Of a DNA stretch of 41,390 nucleotides, positions 19,191 to 30,100 are shown one piece after another. The stretch comes from Stentor coeruleus (lineage: Eukaryota > Ciliophora > Heterotrichea > Heterotrichida > Stentoridae): assembly GCA_001970955.1 (NCBI GenBank), contig MPUH01000655.1, positions 1 through 41,390 on the forward strand. The letters are read 5' to 3'. The position numbers were made by a program, and so were the translations under genes. The notes under the pieces are model-generated. The model searched no databases and was not told the DNA's origin. It worked only from the letters and a program-made list of their open reading frames with translations. Each line of letters begins with the position of its first letter. Position 1 is the stretch's first letter.

Positions 19191-20981
19191 TCATTGTGTT
19201 TTATTCAAATACATCTTCCAAGCTTCTTGTATAAGTTCACTTGAAGATGATCTTGCTTTTTCAACTGTATTTTGCCATATAGCCGCATAATCTTTACATC
19301 TCATCATCTCTTTAAACCAATAAAGCACAACACCAGCAAAATAAAAAAACACAACTTCAAGTCCACTACCAAAATGCTTTATCATCCTATTTAATTTTTT
19401 TTCTCTCAAATGGTTAAGTGCAACTTCAGATATCGATGAAATAACATTATAAAGATCAAAACTATAGTATCTTCTTACTCTTAACATTTCTTGATAAAAA
19501 TTAGAAAAGTAAGTTGATAAGAAAAATATATGTAATAAAGATAATGAACCATAATTTTGAAGCTGATTTTCTATATTGTTAGCTTCAAAGCCCATTTCAT
19601 ACCAATCATCATCTTTAACTGGCCATCTATCAGCTTTAGTTACACTGTTAAAGCAACTTAATATGAGGATTAAATGAAAAGAGTTTTGGAAATTGATTTT
19701 ATTCATAGAAAATGCTATGAGTTGTTCACATATATGCGTATCTTCATCATTAAGTTTTGATGAACAGCAATTACAAAGTCTACTAAGCCAGCTTTGTTGC
19801 CATAAGATTGAGTCTGAGTCTTTGATTTTATGGTTCATTAAAGACCCGATGAATTCTTCAAAGGTCAGTATTGGGATTTGATACAAAACAGATTTGGGGA
19901 TTTGCGAGAAATAAGGACCTAATGAGTTTTCTGATATACTTACTGATAAAGATTGAACTTTTTTTTCTATTGAGTTCTCATCTTTTATAGAGTTTTCATT
20001 TACTTGATAGTCTGGGTTAGTTTCAAGGATTGCCTTTGGGTCATAGATTTCGTTTATAATACTCGGTCCCATGTTTTCAGATTTGTGTCTGATTTTTATG
20101 ATTTTTGGTATTTTGAACTGCTGGTAGGTACTATTGGATTTTATATGTTTGTTTTGGATTTCTAATGCTTTTTCGTCAATGTAAGTTTTTTCTTTATAGA
20201 GATATTCTTCAGGATTATCGTCGTCTTCTTTGTTTTCGCTTTCTTCGCTTTCGGAGTTTTCTTGGACTTCATTTTCAATTCTTACTGATAANTCGCTTTC
20301 GGAGTTTTCTTGGACTTCATTTTCAATTCTTACTGATAAAAGCTTGCTGATTTTTTTTTCTGAAAGCTGGAGCTCGCTGGTTTCTAGTATAGAGTCGTTT
20401 TGGTAGATGGAATTTGGAAAGAGGGATATGTTTTGTTTGAGGGAGGAACGGGGCATAGCTTCTACGTTTAGGTAGTTCCCATACTCACTGATTCGTCGCT
20501 TTAAAGGATGGGAGTCGATCAAACTTTGGTTTTTTACTGGTTCAACTCTGACCATAACATCGTCTTCTATCAACAAATGTGGGGCACGAAATGCAGGAGT
20601 TGCGAAACTCTTACTGTTCTTAATTTTCTTTGGTTTTATTTGAAAATTTTGACTACCTGCATTCACTGAAAGCCTATGAAGAATTATAACTTCTGAACTA
20701 GGTTCTTCATATATAACAGAACTTGATTCAGATTCTCTTCTTTCTAAAGGTTTTTCTTCAGGATTTTCAGGCTCTTTGTGCCATAATTCTCCTGCAAAAT
20801 TTAGAAAATCACTAAAGATGCTTTGTGAAGAAGTGATGATTTTTTCGAAGTTTGGGACGTTTATTTTTTTGAAGATGTTGATTTTACTACCTTCTGGGTC
20901 TTGTGGGTTTATAATTTTCACTTGTTTTCCTTCAACTTTGTTACCAGTTAAGGGAGATGAAACAGCATATATGTTTGCCAT
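19191..20981 (-). CDS. ELMO-domain-like protein with long disordered N-terminus
   Basis: 596 residues as assembled; 16 of them come from the in-frame duplicate around N20292, so about 580. The first ~330 are Ser/Glu/Lys/Pro rich and disordered. The C-terminal ~230 are helical and contain DDDWYEMGFE...NQLQNYGSLSLLHIFFLSTYF, which resembles the ELMO/CED-12 core (W..(I/L)GFQ...P.TDFRG.G.L.L..L.YF). The catalytic-type Arg of ELMOD Arl2 GAPs (in TDFRG) is not present (NQLQN). ELMO proteins act in Rac or Arl GTPase regulation; this assignment is moderate, and GAP activity is not supported. Convergent with the lectin gene; ends at TGA 19191. Confidence 0.65.
   Translation of the reverse strand: MANIYAVSSPLTGNKVEGKQVKIINPQDPEGSKINIFKKINVPNFEKIITSSQSIFSDFLNFAGELWHKEPENPEEKPLERRESESSSVIYEEPSSEVIILHRLSVNAGSQNFQIKPKKIKNSKSFATPAFRAPHLLIEDDVMVRVEPVKNQSLIDSHPLKRRISEYGNYLNVEAMPRSSLKQNISLFPNSIYQNDSILETSELQLSEKKISKLLSVRIENEVQENSESXLSVRIENEVQENSESEESENKEDDDNPEEYLYKEKTYIDEKALEIQNKHIKSNSTYQQFKIPKIIKIRHKSENMGPSIINEIYDPKAILETNPDYQVNENSIKDENSIEKKVQSLSVSISENSLGPYFSQIPKSVLYQIPILTFEEFIGSLMNHKIKDSDSILWQQSWLSRLCNCCSSKLNDEDTHICEQLIAFSMNKINFQNSFHLILILSCFNSVTKADRWPVKDDDWYEMGFEANNIENQLQNYGSLSLLHIFFLSTYFSNFYQEMLRVRRYYSFDLYNVISSISEVALNHLREKKLNRMIKHFGSGLEVVFFYFAGVVLYWFKEMMRCKDYAAIWQNTVEKARSSSSELIQEAWKMYLNKTQ
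20245..20339. repeat. assembly join: 47-bp duplicate around N20292
   Basis: 20245-20291 and 20293-20339 are identical. The surplus 48 nt are in frame in the ELMO-like gene and duplicate its LSVRIENEVQENSES segment. Confidence 0.9.
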
Positions 20982-21125
20982 TGATAGCTATGTATAAATT
21001 TTAAACTTAATTGATTCAAGTTAAAATGCTATAAATTTTAAATCATAATTTAAATGCACCCTGAAAGCCAGTATACTCAAATAAAATAGCACTTAACCTA
21101 CAACAATCTTACATAACAAAAACTT

Positions 21126-21530
21126 TTAATTATTCTTAGAATTATACTGTATAAAAAATGAATTGCTTATTATCCTTCCATTATACACAATCAAATTATT
21201 CGCACTCAAATGCGAGTTCTGTTCTCCTTCTCCGATATCCAAATTCAATCTAAACTGCGAGTTACCCATCCAATCATCCATTTCTGTATCCTTAAAAAAA
21301 CTATCAACATTACCTCCCATAAAATTATTCACCCTAGTACAAGACGTAATAATCCCTTCAGCATCCAAAGATAAATCTCTCAACTCACACAAAAACTCCA
21401 AAAATTTCCGATCATCCCCACCCTTGCACAACTTTCCTCAAACTTAGCAATATCCCTATAGCTAAATTCATAAACCCAAAATTCTTCATTAATATCAAAT
21501 CCCACAATCTAACAGTTTTATAGATAAAAT
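21126..21530 (-). pseudogene. decayed WD40-like gene fragment
   Basis: The clearest frame (21126-21431, about 100 codons, no usable ATG at its start) has coding-type composition, e.g. FLCELRDLSLDAEGII and FRLNLDIGEGEQNSHL. Immediately upstream, a second frame reads DINEEFWVYEFSYRDIAKF, and a third reads KTVRLWDL, a WD40 signature, at about 21500-21525. A one-base change in a short T run and another in a G run would join the three. No 15-16 nt GT-AG intron explains both shifts. It is either a pseudogene/gene remnant or a gene with two sequencing indels. Confidence 0.45.
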
Positions 21531-21920
21531 TTACTCAAATAATCTATATTAATTTCAGTAAATTTTTAATATAAATTACTAATTTATTTAAAACTAAAAA
21601 TCCTCACTCATATTAGGACATAAACTATTAGCAGATACCAAATAACTGAATTTACATTGATTATTAATTTTTATATAACATTTTAAAGATTTTATATGCT
21701 GCATTTTAGTTACTTAATTGGCACTTTAACATGAATTTATATTAAAAAGTTCTTTACGTAGAAATTTACACCATTTTGTTAATAAAATAAATACAAAATT
21801 AGTATTTGTGTATTATATACTACATTTTATAAGTAAATACTAGAAAAATTATTATTATCTATATAAGATAATGAATGTAATTATAAAAAAACTCTCATTT
21901 TCATCATAAATTATATTAAG
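21531..21920. other. intergenic, no gene seen
   Basis: Very AT-rich 390 bp with no coding-like frame or recognisable RNA. Confidence 0.5.
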
Positions 21921-22187
21921 CTAGACGAGCCTTCTTTTTGCTTGATAAATATAAAAAATTCTTGCTCTTCTGCTAATTGTAGCGATATGGTACTCGTTAC
22001 CCCTAACACATCCTTTAGGAGAATCGCTTTGATTTGCCATTACTTTTTCAATTTGGCTAAGATTTGGTATACTTTCGTTTACTTCTTCAATTTTACTAAG
22101 ATTTGGTATACTTTGATCTACTTCTTCAATTTGACTAAGATTTGGTATACTTTCATTTACTTCTTCTTCTTCTTTATTTGTTTCCAT
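21921..22187 (-). CDS. small hypothetical protein with three 13-residue repeats
   Basis: 88 residues from ATG 22187; TATAAA directly abuts the ATG. Residues 8-20, 21-33 and 34-46 are near-identical 13-mers of the type EEV(N/D)(E/Q)SIPNLS(Q/K)I. The C-terminal 40 residues are basic and unrelated to the repeats (ISRRARIFYIYQAKRRLV). No family known. The repeat could be a short helical binding array. Isolated at the edge of a gene-poor region, so could be lineage specific or a non-gene. Confidence 0.45.
   Translation of the reverse strand: METNKEEEEVNESIPNLSQIEEVDQSIPNLSKIEEVNESIPNLSQIEKVMANQSDSPKGCVRGNEYHIATISRRARIFYIYQAKRRLV
22050..22166 (-). repeat. 39-bp tandem repeat, three copies, inside the small ORF
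   Basis: Three adjacent 39-bp units with a few substitutions, in frame in the 88-aa ORF. Unlike the N-flanking duplicates this is continuous sequence and diverged between copies, so it is a true repeat. Confidence 0.75.
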
Positions 22188-22261
22188 TTATAGGGATATA
22201 AAATATTGATTAAGTGTTTCAAATTATTCCTAAGCTTTAATATATAAAACATCGATAACTG

Positions 22262-22381
22262 TGGGGACTTATGATAAATGTAAATAATCATTTATAATAC
22301 ATATATTCTATTATATACATTAACTTCTAAATAATGGGGGACTAAAGATAAATGGAGTTAAGTATTCATAATAAATATATT
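22262..22381. repeat. imperfect direct duplication, two copies of about 47 bp
   Basis: Copy 1 starts TGGGGACTTATGATAAATG at 22262; copy 2 has GGGGGACTAAAGATAAATG starting near 22336. Both continue through an AT-rich stretch to ATATATT, with roughly three quarters of positions alike. Function unknown. Confidence 0.4.
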
Positions 22382-22937
22382 CAGGTATACTATAAAATTT
22401 GGGTGAATTGAATAAACTCACTAAGGGTCGTGTTATAAAGCATATCCTTTTTGGAAAATAAATTTCCAAATCAAATTTTCTTTAGTATCCTGTTATGAAT
22501 TATCCTATAATATACTTTAGAAAAGATCTGGAAAATTTTAGTACCCTTTACAGTAATAATACTGGATCGCTACTTTGAAGCCTATGATGAATATCTTTGG
22601 ATCTGAGGCAAAAATTTCTAGTATTTTTATAATGTATTATTATAAGAGTAGTAAATTAAGACTATATTATATTCGTATTTAATGTGATTAATTTTGATGA
22701 ATCTCCATCGTTTATCTTTAAAACAAAAAGGCTTTTTAAATTCAAAATAAACAATTGACCCTTTGTATCGGTAACTTATTTTAGCACTATAAAGTCGAAA
22801 TTATAGATATATTTATATATTATTTAATTAAATTAATTATGCTTGTAGTCTTATAAGACTTTTTTCTTTATGAAATATTTTTTTTTAGTGTTTCAGTATC
22901 TTGATACATCTTACCGATACTAAAACTTAAAAGTAAT

Positions 22938-22969
22938 AACAATCTAGGATGCTAACAATCTAGGATGCT
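22938..22969. repeat. 16-bp tandem duplication
   Basis: The unit AACAATCTAGGATGCT occurs twice back to back and is followed by a partial third AACAA. Confidence 0.8.
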
Positions 22970-23214
22970 AACAAGCATTGTTTAAATAGAATTTTTTTTT
23001 TTTTCGAAGTCTATACTTGTATGGGTTGGTTAGGGTTTTTTACGCTGAGAAGAAGTTTTTTTCATGTTGGGAAGGGGTTTTTGGTAATTGATTTATTTCC
23101 TAATATTGGCAATTGCCTCTAATTTTCATAACTCCTAATCATTTCTGTAAACATCCAATATTTAATTTCGCTTTTTTAATAAACTTACAGCGAAATTCTC
23201 AATAAAAGCGTACA

Positions 23215-23327
23215 TTCTTTTATATTTCATAAAAATTCAAGGAGTTTTAACGGAGACTGGGGTTTTAATNGTTCTTTTATATTTTCATAAAAATTCAAGG
23301 AGTTTTAACGGAGACTGGGGTTTTAAT
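23215..23327. repeat. assembly join: 55/56-bp duplicate around N23270
   Basis: 23215-23269 and 23272-23327 match except for one extra T in the second copy (in TATATTTCAT versus TATATTTTCAT). Non-coding location. Confidence 0.85.
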
Positions 23328-23366
23328 TCTTTTTCTTTTTTAGCTTGATGATTTGTCTATTTTTTT

Positions 23367-23522
23367 TTATGAATCCGGAAAGGTCTTGACTATCTTCTGG
23401 CTTTGCTCTTCGATCTCCTGTCCTAGGACCCGATTGAACTGTCTGCAGACATAGTCACGGTCTTGATCTTGAATCTTGTGTCTTGGGTCTTGAAGGCCTT
23501 GTCTTGAGCTTGAACCATTTAT
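23367..23522 (-). other. GC-richer island with an open frame of about 50 codons
   Basis: About 155 bp distinctly richer in G+C than its surroundings, with many CAAGA/TCTTG strings. On the minus strand one frame is open and reads with protein-like composition (e.g. RDYVCRQFNRVLGQEIEEQS, ending FPDS and TAA at 23367), but there is no ATG in that frame. A second frame has an ATG and 32 codons. It may be a remnant of a gene or mobile element, or a structured RNA. I do not recognise it. Confidence 0.3.
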
Positions 23523-23737
23523 TTATAAAAGGCCCCCCTTGGCACTTTTCAAATCGAATAAGACAAATATGGTGGTGCTAAGATAATTAGTAACAAATTT
23601 ATAAAGACTTAGGTAGAAAAAAATAAGTGCTTAGTGTATATTGATAAGCTTTATTTTTTGGTGAGAATCATTTAAAAAAGAATTAAATATTGTTGTCTTA
23701 TTAAATAAAACTAAGATCAATTTTTTAAAGTAATTAT

Positions 23738-24093
23738 ATGGTAAGAATCCCTAGTTTGCAGTTTTGTCTTGAAAGTATTTTCAATTGTAATCCTGATACT
23801 TCAAATAAACACGCTAAAGATAACATCATTTATCTACTCTATGAAATTAAGATAAAACTATAAAAACTATTTTGACGAAATTAAGCAAGAATACTAAAGA
23901 ATCAATAACCAAAGATAAAAAAGCAAAAATAATTGAAATTTTAAATGAATTCCTAAGTCCAACTTACAACAAAATCAAAGTATACAAGAAGGTAAAAAAT
24001 CTAATTTTATTTAAAGAATTATCAACTCAATTCTCTAACACAAATCTTGCACTGCAAACAAAATTCCAATCTATAAACATAAAAATCATCTAA
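23738..24093 (+). pseudogene. two overlapping small frames, possible disrupted gene
   Basis: ATG 23738 opens a 41-codon frame (e.g. CLESIFNCNPDTSNKHAKD) that stops at 23863. From 23851 a second frame, one base out of register, is open to 24093 (e.g. KIIEILNEFLSPTYNKIK). Both have moderate coding character, though AT-rich. No GT-AG mini-intron joins them. Either a disrupted small gene or chance. Confidence 0.2.
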
Positions 24094-24196
24094 AACTTCA
24101 ACTTTACACTCTCTCTTACAATTTTCAACACAAATTTAACTCTAATTTCTATTTCATCTTCATTTATAAATCCTAAATCCTTATTAAAAGTCTAAA

Positions 24197-27100
24197 CTAA
24201 TCATTTTCTTCCCACCCTCCAGTCGGTGTAGTATCTAAATCAATAGCTGTGCAATGGGTTATCGCATAAAGTAGTTTAAGTCTCATAACTTCTTTAGTAT
24301 TATACGGAGGAAGGTCAATTGTAAAAAAGCACGTATGAGTAACTGGCAAATAATTATCAACAGGTCCTTTCGGTATAAGTTTCGATATTTTCATATGAGT
24401 AAAAGTTTTACTAGCAGGTAATCTACTTCTACCCCATACAAACCTTAAAAACAACTGCCTTTCCTTAGGTGTCATTTCAGTTAAAACCTCCCAAAAATAC
24501 CCAATATGTGGCTCATTCTCACTAGTCCCCCCAGAATACTCAGTATTTTCCCTCAAAACATCAACTTTAACATCAATAGCCCCACAAACCAAAGTTTCTA
24601 CTTGTTTCCAACTAAAAAGATTCAATAAATCTATTGGAATCACACAACTCATCCCTTGTCTTATATATTTATAACAATCATCCCCTTCAGCTAATCTTGC
24701 CGCAACAGTATATTTTGCATATTCTAATGAATTCTCATAAGTTACTATCATTTCCTTACCTCCAGGGACTAATTCTACAACTTCACCATTAGAAAGTCTG
24801 GTTGTAAAACATTCATCGCTAAAAGCTGTGAAGAAATTCTCTTTAGTTATCCCTTTACTTTGAAGGTTATATAAAATGTCTATCATTTGATAACATACTT
24901 CATCTATTAATTTCAAATCATGTAACTCAAGAGAATCAACTACTATTTTTTTCCAAACTAAAGGCGATAAAGATAAATTTAGATTGTTTTGGGTTCTAAT
25001 AGCAACACCTAATAATTTGCCTAGGAATATGAAAATCTCTTCAGCATTTAAGGATTTTTTTGGGTTTATAGTCCAAGCATCACGATGTTCACCTGTATTA
25101 TTTAAGTTGTTTTGTGTTTTAACAAGTATTTGTAGATAATTTGATTGTAATTCATCACAGATGTTACTTATGACTTCATTATAGGGTCCTCCTGCATCTA
25201 TAGCCCCTTCACCACGATATGCAACTTTGAAAATCCTTTCGCTATTACGAAAATCAGTATTGTTTTTTTGATTCATAGATCTGAGAACTTGACCAAATAC
25301 TGAAAATTGAGCTTGGGTATCGATACGACCTAATGATTTGTATCGCATAGCTTTAGTTCGATCAACGGTTATGTCTGGTCTTGAGTCATTTTTAGATTTG
25401 TCTATTTGGGTATTGAAGAGTTCTTTTTTGATATCAAAGAAAATATATTTACGAGCTCGGAGGAAAGCTTTTTGTAAATCTGTTGGGGTTTCAGAGATAT
25501 GCAAATTAAACATGCTAAGGTTACTTTTGACGTTCCCATTGAAGATTTGAATTATTTTATAGAGTTCTTGGATATCTTTTACTTGAAGTTTCTCTAGGTT
25601 TTTATAGTAAATCAAGCTTTCAGGGTTTGGGTTGAGTTCTGTTGATGAAAAGCTCATAGAGCTTTTCCCTTGACTTACTGCGAATTCATCAATATATGCG
25701 ACTAGTTCTTCAGCTGCATTATTTCTTAAATTCTCACTAAATTTCTCATAATATTCCTTCCATTTATTTCTATCTTCCTCTGAAGCGTGCTTCAGAGCTT
25801 GTTCCATACACTCTTTAGTCCTATCAGAAAACACTGGTGCTACTTTAAATTTATAACCCCAAGATTGTCCATGACCATATCTTAATTGTTGTCTAACTCC
25901 AAGTAAATCAACATCTTCAGGAGATTCAGAAGTTGAATACACTTTAATTTCTTGACCTGTTTGATTTAACATAACCCCAAATCTATATGGTTCATTAACT
26001 AAATCAATCTTGCAAGCAGCAACCAAAAGTTTGTTTTTATAAAACCTTACTTCAGGTTTAGTAAAATCTAAATACACACCAATAATTTCAGAAGCTTTAA
26101 AACCTTTACATGATGTTGTATTAGACCCAACAACAACATTACCTGTGTTTTTATATCCAGCACAAGAACCAAGAACAGATTGGGTTCTATTTATAGACTC
26201 TTTAGCGACAAATAAAACAACTAAAGTTCTATCAGGTATAGAAGTAAATTCAAATTCACAATAATACCTTCCACAAGTTAATGGATTTTGTATCATATGA
26301 ACAGATGGACCTTCACCACCTGTACGGCTTATACTTAAAGGTGTACATGAAAGAAAGCTTTCATTAGTATTTTCCCATTTGTAATTAGAATAAATCCCAG
26401 AGTTTATAGGGAAATGGAAAAACACTGAGTCTGAATTCACTATAATTTTGCGTTTTTTAATATTAGCAAGTGCTTCTCCTAGTTCATAAGCTGAGGATAT
26501 AGTGGCGACTTGACTACTACCACCAAATGACATAGCGAAATAAACTTTGCCATTTACATCATCAAAACTGTGCATTTGTTCACCATTTTTACTAAAACTC
26601 ACAGTCGATTCATGAAAGTTCACTGATATCTGAAGAACATCCCCTTGAGCAAAACCATAATTTGAACCTTTACTTACTGAAGACCCTTGTTTCATAAAAT
26701 CCCCATTACGTTTCCAAGACCAAGCTTTAAAACCACAATCATTAGCCAAATTTGTTGTTAGATTTGTATTTGTTGCATCCATAAGCCCAATATACCAATA
26801 TTCAGAAGTATCAATACTATCAATACTAATACTAATAGTTATTGCAATATCTGATAAAATTTCATTACTTACAGCAATACCCCATCCACTACTATTTGAT
26901 CTTGTAACTGTAAGATTATTGTTAGAAATTGAGATATCAGGTCCTTTAAGTGATGTAGACCATGATATTGGGAACTCATTTTTCGAAAAATTACATAATG
27001 CCTTTCGTCCTATATTATCACTTGAAAAGTAAATCTCATCACCTTCATCTAAAGTAGAATTAGGATCGAAAGTTATTTTTAATGATGAGGCTCCTGGGAA

Positions 27101-30100
27101 AGAAATCTGCTCACTACGGACCTCTCGGGTGTAAGGGTGTTGACTTTCGTATATTTTTTCTATACCTTTTTCTAAACCAATTTTGAAAGCTTCGAATAAA
27201 AACAAATCTAATCCATTTTTGTCTTTGGTTAAATCTTTCATATCAAAGTAACAGTTGTAGAAGCTCACAAACCATTTTTCTCTTATAACAAAACTCCTAC
27301 TTTCATGGAATTTACATAAAAGTGACATTATTGAAATTAAAACTAGGTTTGGTCCATCAGCAGCCCCATTTTTCATAGTATTCGCTTGATTTAACAGTAT
27401 TTCTAATATAGATTTCTGTGTTGTTTCAACAGTTATTATAAGCCTACTAAGTATTCCAATAATATTCTCAATATTCTCTAAGCTCTCAGTTTTGTGTAAG
27501 AGTATAAAAAGTGGTAAAAGTGTTTCTTTCTTGAAGAATTTCTCTAATAAAAACGAGTATCCTAGATTTGATATATGGTCCAATATACAAATCACAGCAG
27601 GTAAATTTATTTTCCTTTGATTTTTTTTCTTCATTGGAATCACAGGTTTTACTGTAAACTTGTACCCCCAAAAAACTGAAGATCCATCGCTATGAAAATA
27701 CATAAAAACCCTATCCCCAGTATATTCAAAAGTTTGCCATATAGCCTCACCTGTACCTGAAAATTTCTTTATCTCTTCATCACGACCTGTTTTTTTATAA
27801 AAAGCTAAATAATCATAAGTATTTTCTGTATAACATTGAGAATCAAATGTAAATATAAGCTTTGAAGCTCCTGGGAAATAAATTTCTTCATCAATATCCG
27901 CATTATTATTATAAGGATGAGGTGATTCATATACTTTTGATGTAAGATCTCCATCAGAATTAGTCGCTGCTGTTATTATTTGGAATATACATTCAGCTAG
28001 AAGCTTTTCAACCACATTTTTATTCCCTGATGCGATTATTGCATTTACAAATGGTACTAAAGCTGAATAATCATTTTGGAACATGTTTATAAGATGAGCA
28101 ATACCTTTGTTTTCAGCACTTGTTACTAAAGCTTCAGGTTTATGTGCTGATATGGATAACATAAAATCTTTGCCACTATTTTGCACCCTTTGTTCTTCTA
28201 AATCGAATAATGAACTTGAAAGTTCGAGTAATGAATAATTTTTATAAACATCAGAATCATCTTTTTCTTCTTTGGCTTCTTTTGTATTTAATAAACCAAA
28301 TGTAGGAATTGGTTGAGATATTGAAGATAAAGAACGTACTGGGAAGTTGATAAGGAAATCATTTGTTGTGTAGGCTAAGAAAATACATAAGTTTTTATCT
28401 GATTTACTAGCCAAATTGATAGCTGAGCCTTCTTTGTTGTTAAGAAAAGTGTATCCAACAGGAAGTCCAACACGTAAAGAGTTTTTGCTTATGATATATG
28501 TTATATTTTTAATATATGGAGGTTTATCTGAAAATACTCCATAAATTTTCTGAGTCTCTTGCGATGGGTCAAGGAGCATTTCTCCAATTAATTGCGAATT
28601 AGGTACTTCTTCCAAGCTAATCTCAGAAAGTTTTTTCGAGTTCCCTTCCGCACTTTTCTTCATCGTCAAAATCTTCCTATTTGTCAAAACTATCATAGAT
28701 TTCTCTCCATTTTCACAAACCCCCACTTCTTCATATCCTTTTTCAATATCCCCAACTGTATCAAAAATCTTCAATGTGTATATAAACTCTGATATAAATG
28801 GGGTTAATGCATTAGGCCAAATACCTGAATCTAATTTAATAGCTTCTTGTATACATTTTTCTAAATCACAATATTGATCAGATAAACTTTTAGCTAATGT
28901 TCCAGGCATACCCATTAAACAAAGTCTATTTTTTGTATATCCACTTTCAATAATCCTTGGTTTTATATATTTAGAAAAGTTATCTTTTGATTCTAAATCC
29001 TCTTCATAGAACTTAACTTGAGATTCAATTTTACCTTCGTATATAGAAAAACCTTTTAGTTCAACTCGAGAACCTTCTTTTAAGTATACACTCATAGAAC
29101 CAATTTTTACTCCAGTAAAAACACTAGGATCATTAAGAGATAATCTCATAGAAAAACTATCCCCAACAAGCTCTAAATCTCCGTTGACACTAGCGAAAAT
29201 CCTAAAAATATATTGGCTTTGGGTTAAAACTCTAAGGCTAAATTTCCCTGAAACATCAATTTGAGTACTTTCTACAACACTTTCGAATTTTATGTCTAAC
29301 TCACCGATTTTAATCCCGTATTCACATTTATGCTGAGAAGCTGTTCCTGATATACAGACAAGGATTGTCACGTAGTCGTTAAACCATTTTGTATTATGGA
29401 AAATCGACTCATCCAGATTTTTACCATAAACTTTTCTATCTTGTGAATTAGAAGTTGTTGTTATAACCATATGACCTTTAGAGCTTTGGTAAAAAACTCC
29501 TGTTTCACTAAGGTCAATGATTTCTAGTTCATCATCATTCCATTTGCTTAAAAAGAATATTGGCTTTGGTCCACCTCCTTCAAGTATATTTTCAATTATA
29601 TCCTCTTTCGTTGTCAATCCAGACTCAATAGCTGCGAGGATAAGATTTTGTGAGTATCCTAAAGATGACACTTCCGAAACAAGGACTTGAAGTTTTTCAT
29701 CTAAAGCCGAAATTTTCGCAACAATTTCTTCATTTGTCAATTGTTTTGTAGCTTCTGATTTTGCTTTATTTTCTAATTTACTCGATAAAAGTTCTTTTAT
29801 AGTGACAAATTTCCTCCACATTATCGTATTATTTAAACCTTTTCTTTTTATATTCTGTTTTTTATCTGACAACGTTACAAGTGTTTCAAGGATTAAACTT
29901 TCAAGTCTTTTAATTACAAGTTTATTTCCAATATAAACTTTAGCTGGGGTTTTAATGCTTACAGGGTTGAAATTTTGTATAAAAGACCAGGTTTTTAATA
30001 ACTGGTCAAAAAGATCAAGTTGAGAGAAATTCTTGAAAAAATCAGAGTCCTGGACTACACCTACAATTTTTTTCTTAGACTCATTATGGAATGTATCGCT

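Larger units (their letters stand above)
22188..23737. other. gene-poor 1.5 kb region
   Basis: No convincing gene. It holds two short repeats (22262-22381, 22938-22969), a T-rich tract near 22990, an assembly join at 23270 and a GC-richer island at about 23367-23545. Together with 23738-24196 this is the longest apparently non-coding stretch of the window. Confidence 0.5.

Noticed and set aside
21163-21447. 94-codon plus-strand ORF
   Set aside because: Antisense to the better, coding-like minus-strand fragment; no ATG-context or domain support.
22584-22606. C/D-box snoRNA (ATGATGA followed by CTGA)
   Set aside because: Boxes are too close for a full C/D RNA, no terminal stem seen, and such short motifs are frequent in AT-rich DNA.
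24197-24200. Further 15-nt introns inside the HECT gene
   Set aside because: I scanned for the GTAAG...TAG pattern of the right length on the coding strand and found none convincing; introns with divergent donors cannot be excluded without transcripts.
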